Source: Candidatus Saccharimonadia bacterium (GTDB lineage Bacteria > Patescibacteriota > Saccharimonadia > Saccharimonadales > 2-12-FULL-41-12). From it: DNA of 5,451 nucleotides. The position numbers were made by a program, and so were the translations under genes. Positions 4,840 through 5,451 of this stretch are shown here, in pieces. The stretch lies in assembly GCA_023263015.1 (NCBI GenBank), contig JALQXV010000085.1, positions 1 through 5,451 on the forward strand. The letters run 5' to 3'. The notes under the pieces were generated by a model. It was given only the letters and a program-made list of their open reading frames with translations, made no database searches and had not been told where the DNA came from. Numbering within the stretch: the first letter of the stretch is position 1; every line of letters begins with the position of its first letter.

Positions 4840-5451
4840 TTACACATCTTCTTCAGATTGGCTTACAAACCAGCGTGCACCGGAACCATGGGCTAGCTCA
4901 TCGGCTTCGCTTGGTCCCCACGAACCTTTTGGATACGTTTTAAGGGAGGCGCCATCGTGGGCCCATGCGGTTAGTATGTTGTCTACAATATGCCAAGAAG
5001 TGAGAACTTCTTCATCGGTTGTGAATAGCGTCTTGTCGCCACGTATGGCGTCTACCAAGACTCGTTCATACGCATCAGGCTGGACCCCGTCAAAAGATTC
5101 ATCGTAATCAAATTCCATATTTACCGTTTGTACTTCATTGACCAAGGAAGGACGTTTTGCCTTAAGGCTCAATATAATACTTTCGTTAGGCTGGATACGA
5201 ATTGTTAGGACATTCTTTTCGGTTGATACTGGGTCTGGGTCAGAAAATACCATGGTGATATCGGTGACTTTTTTACTCATTGCTTTGCCCGTTCTAAGCA
5301 GAATTGGCGTGCCAGCCCAGCGCTTATTGTCTATTTCTAGTTGCACGGCTGCGTATGTTTCAATTAATGAATTTGGATTATTAACTTCTTCTGTATAGCC
5401 TTCGTATTGTCCACGGACAGTTGCAATGTCTACGTCTTCAAGACTGATCGG
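4840..5451 (-). CDS. zwf: Glucose-6-phosphate 1-dehydrogenase, C-terminal 203 residues (N-terminus beyond the right edge)
   Basis: Zwf oxidises glucose 6-phosphate to 6-phosphogluconolactone with reduction of NADP(+) or NAD(+), the first step of the oxidative pentose phosphate pathway, in the cytoplasm. The visible part is most of the C-terminal substrate-binding and dimerisation domain; usual full length is about 480-510 residues. Counting from the first full codon at 5451: VRGQYEGY at 12-19, DNKRWAGTPILLRTGK at 41-56 (its Lys56 is at the conserved RTGK lysine near the sugar phosphate), LTIRIQPNE at 82-90, AYERVLVDAIRGDKTLF at 127-143, SWHIVDNIL at 152-160 and GSWGPSEAD at 176-184. The stretch after VRGQY is about ten residues shorter than in typical enzymes, which read VRGQY-spacer-VPGYxEE. 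The frame stays open to the window edge; internal GTG or ATG codons are not starts. The Rossmann domain and catalytic histidine lie outside. Confidence 0.95.
   Translation of the reverse strand, partial: PISLEDVDIATVRGQYEGYTEEVNNPNSLIETYAAVQLEIDNKRWAGTPILLRTGKAMSKKVTDITMVFSDPDPVSTEKNVLTIRIQPNESIILSLKAKRPSLVNEVQTVNMEFDYDESFDGVQPDAYERVLVDAIRGDKTLFTTDEEVLTSWHIVDNILTAWAHDGASLKTYPKGSWGPSEADELAHGSGARWFVSQSEEDV

Noticed and set aside
4814..5398. Two rightward open frames of 97 and 86 residues (4814-5107 and 5138-5398)
   Set aside because: They are antisense to zwf, whose minus-strand translation matches conserved motifs throughout.

Overview
The window looks like chromosomal DNA of a Candidate Phyla Radiation (Patescibacteria) bacterium, most likely a Saccharibacterium (TM7). 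This is an inference. It rests on the compact layout, the mix of a cytoplasmic GH37-type trehalase, glucose-6-phosphate dehydrogenase and several lineage-type small or membrane proteins, and the use of TGA as a normal stop (the 348-residue membrane protein ends in TGA), which argues against the TGA-recoding Gracilibacteria and Absconditabacteria. No rRNA, tRNA, mobile element or CRISPR array was seen.

Layout: seven genes read leftward and one reads rightward. From right to left: the C-terminal part of zwf (glucose-6-phosphate dehydrogenase, cut by the right edge); a 160-residue protein that may have a PH-like fold; an alpha/beta hydrolase with an intact Ser-Asp-His triad; a 348-residue polytopic membrane protein; a small zincin-type metalloprotease whose start overlaps that membrane gene by 17 bases; and a 185-residue six-helix membrane protein. 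The last of these meets the only rightward gene, tsaC (threonylcarbamoyl-AMP synthase, tRNA t6A synthesis), tail to tail with a 4-base overlap. Divergent from tsaC lies the N-terminal 280 residues of the trehalase, cut by the left edge.

The genes do not form one obvious pathway. Trehalase gives glucose, which after phosphorylation could enter the oxidative pentose phosphate pathway through Zwf, but the two genes are more than 4 kb apart and are not one operon. The strongest functional coupling visible is membrane protein plus metalloprotease.

The most interesting signal is in the start regions. Genes that seem to begin a transcript carry a sigma70-like -10 hexamer 7 to 14 bases before the start codon, so their mRNAs should be leaderless or nearly so; this also moves the tsaC start to GTG 912. 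Three consecutive genes share the same octamer GTTATACT. In one case the hexamer is made from the last codons and stop codon of the upstream gene. In contrast, the overlapped internal metalloprotease gene has a good Shine-Dalgarno sequence. This points to two modes of translation initiation within 5 kb. I found no clear new defence or mobile system.
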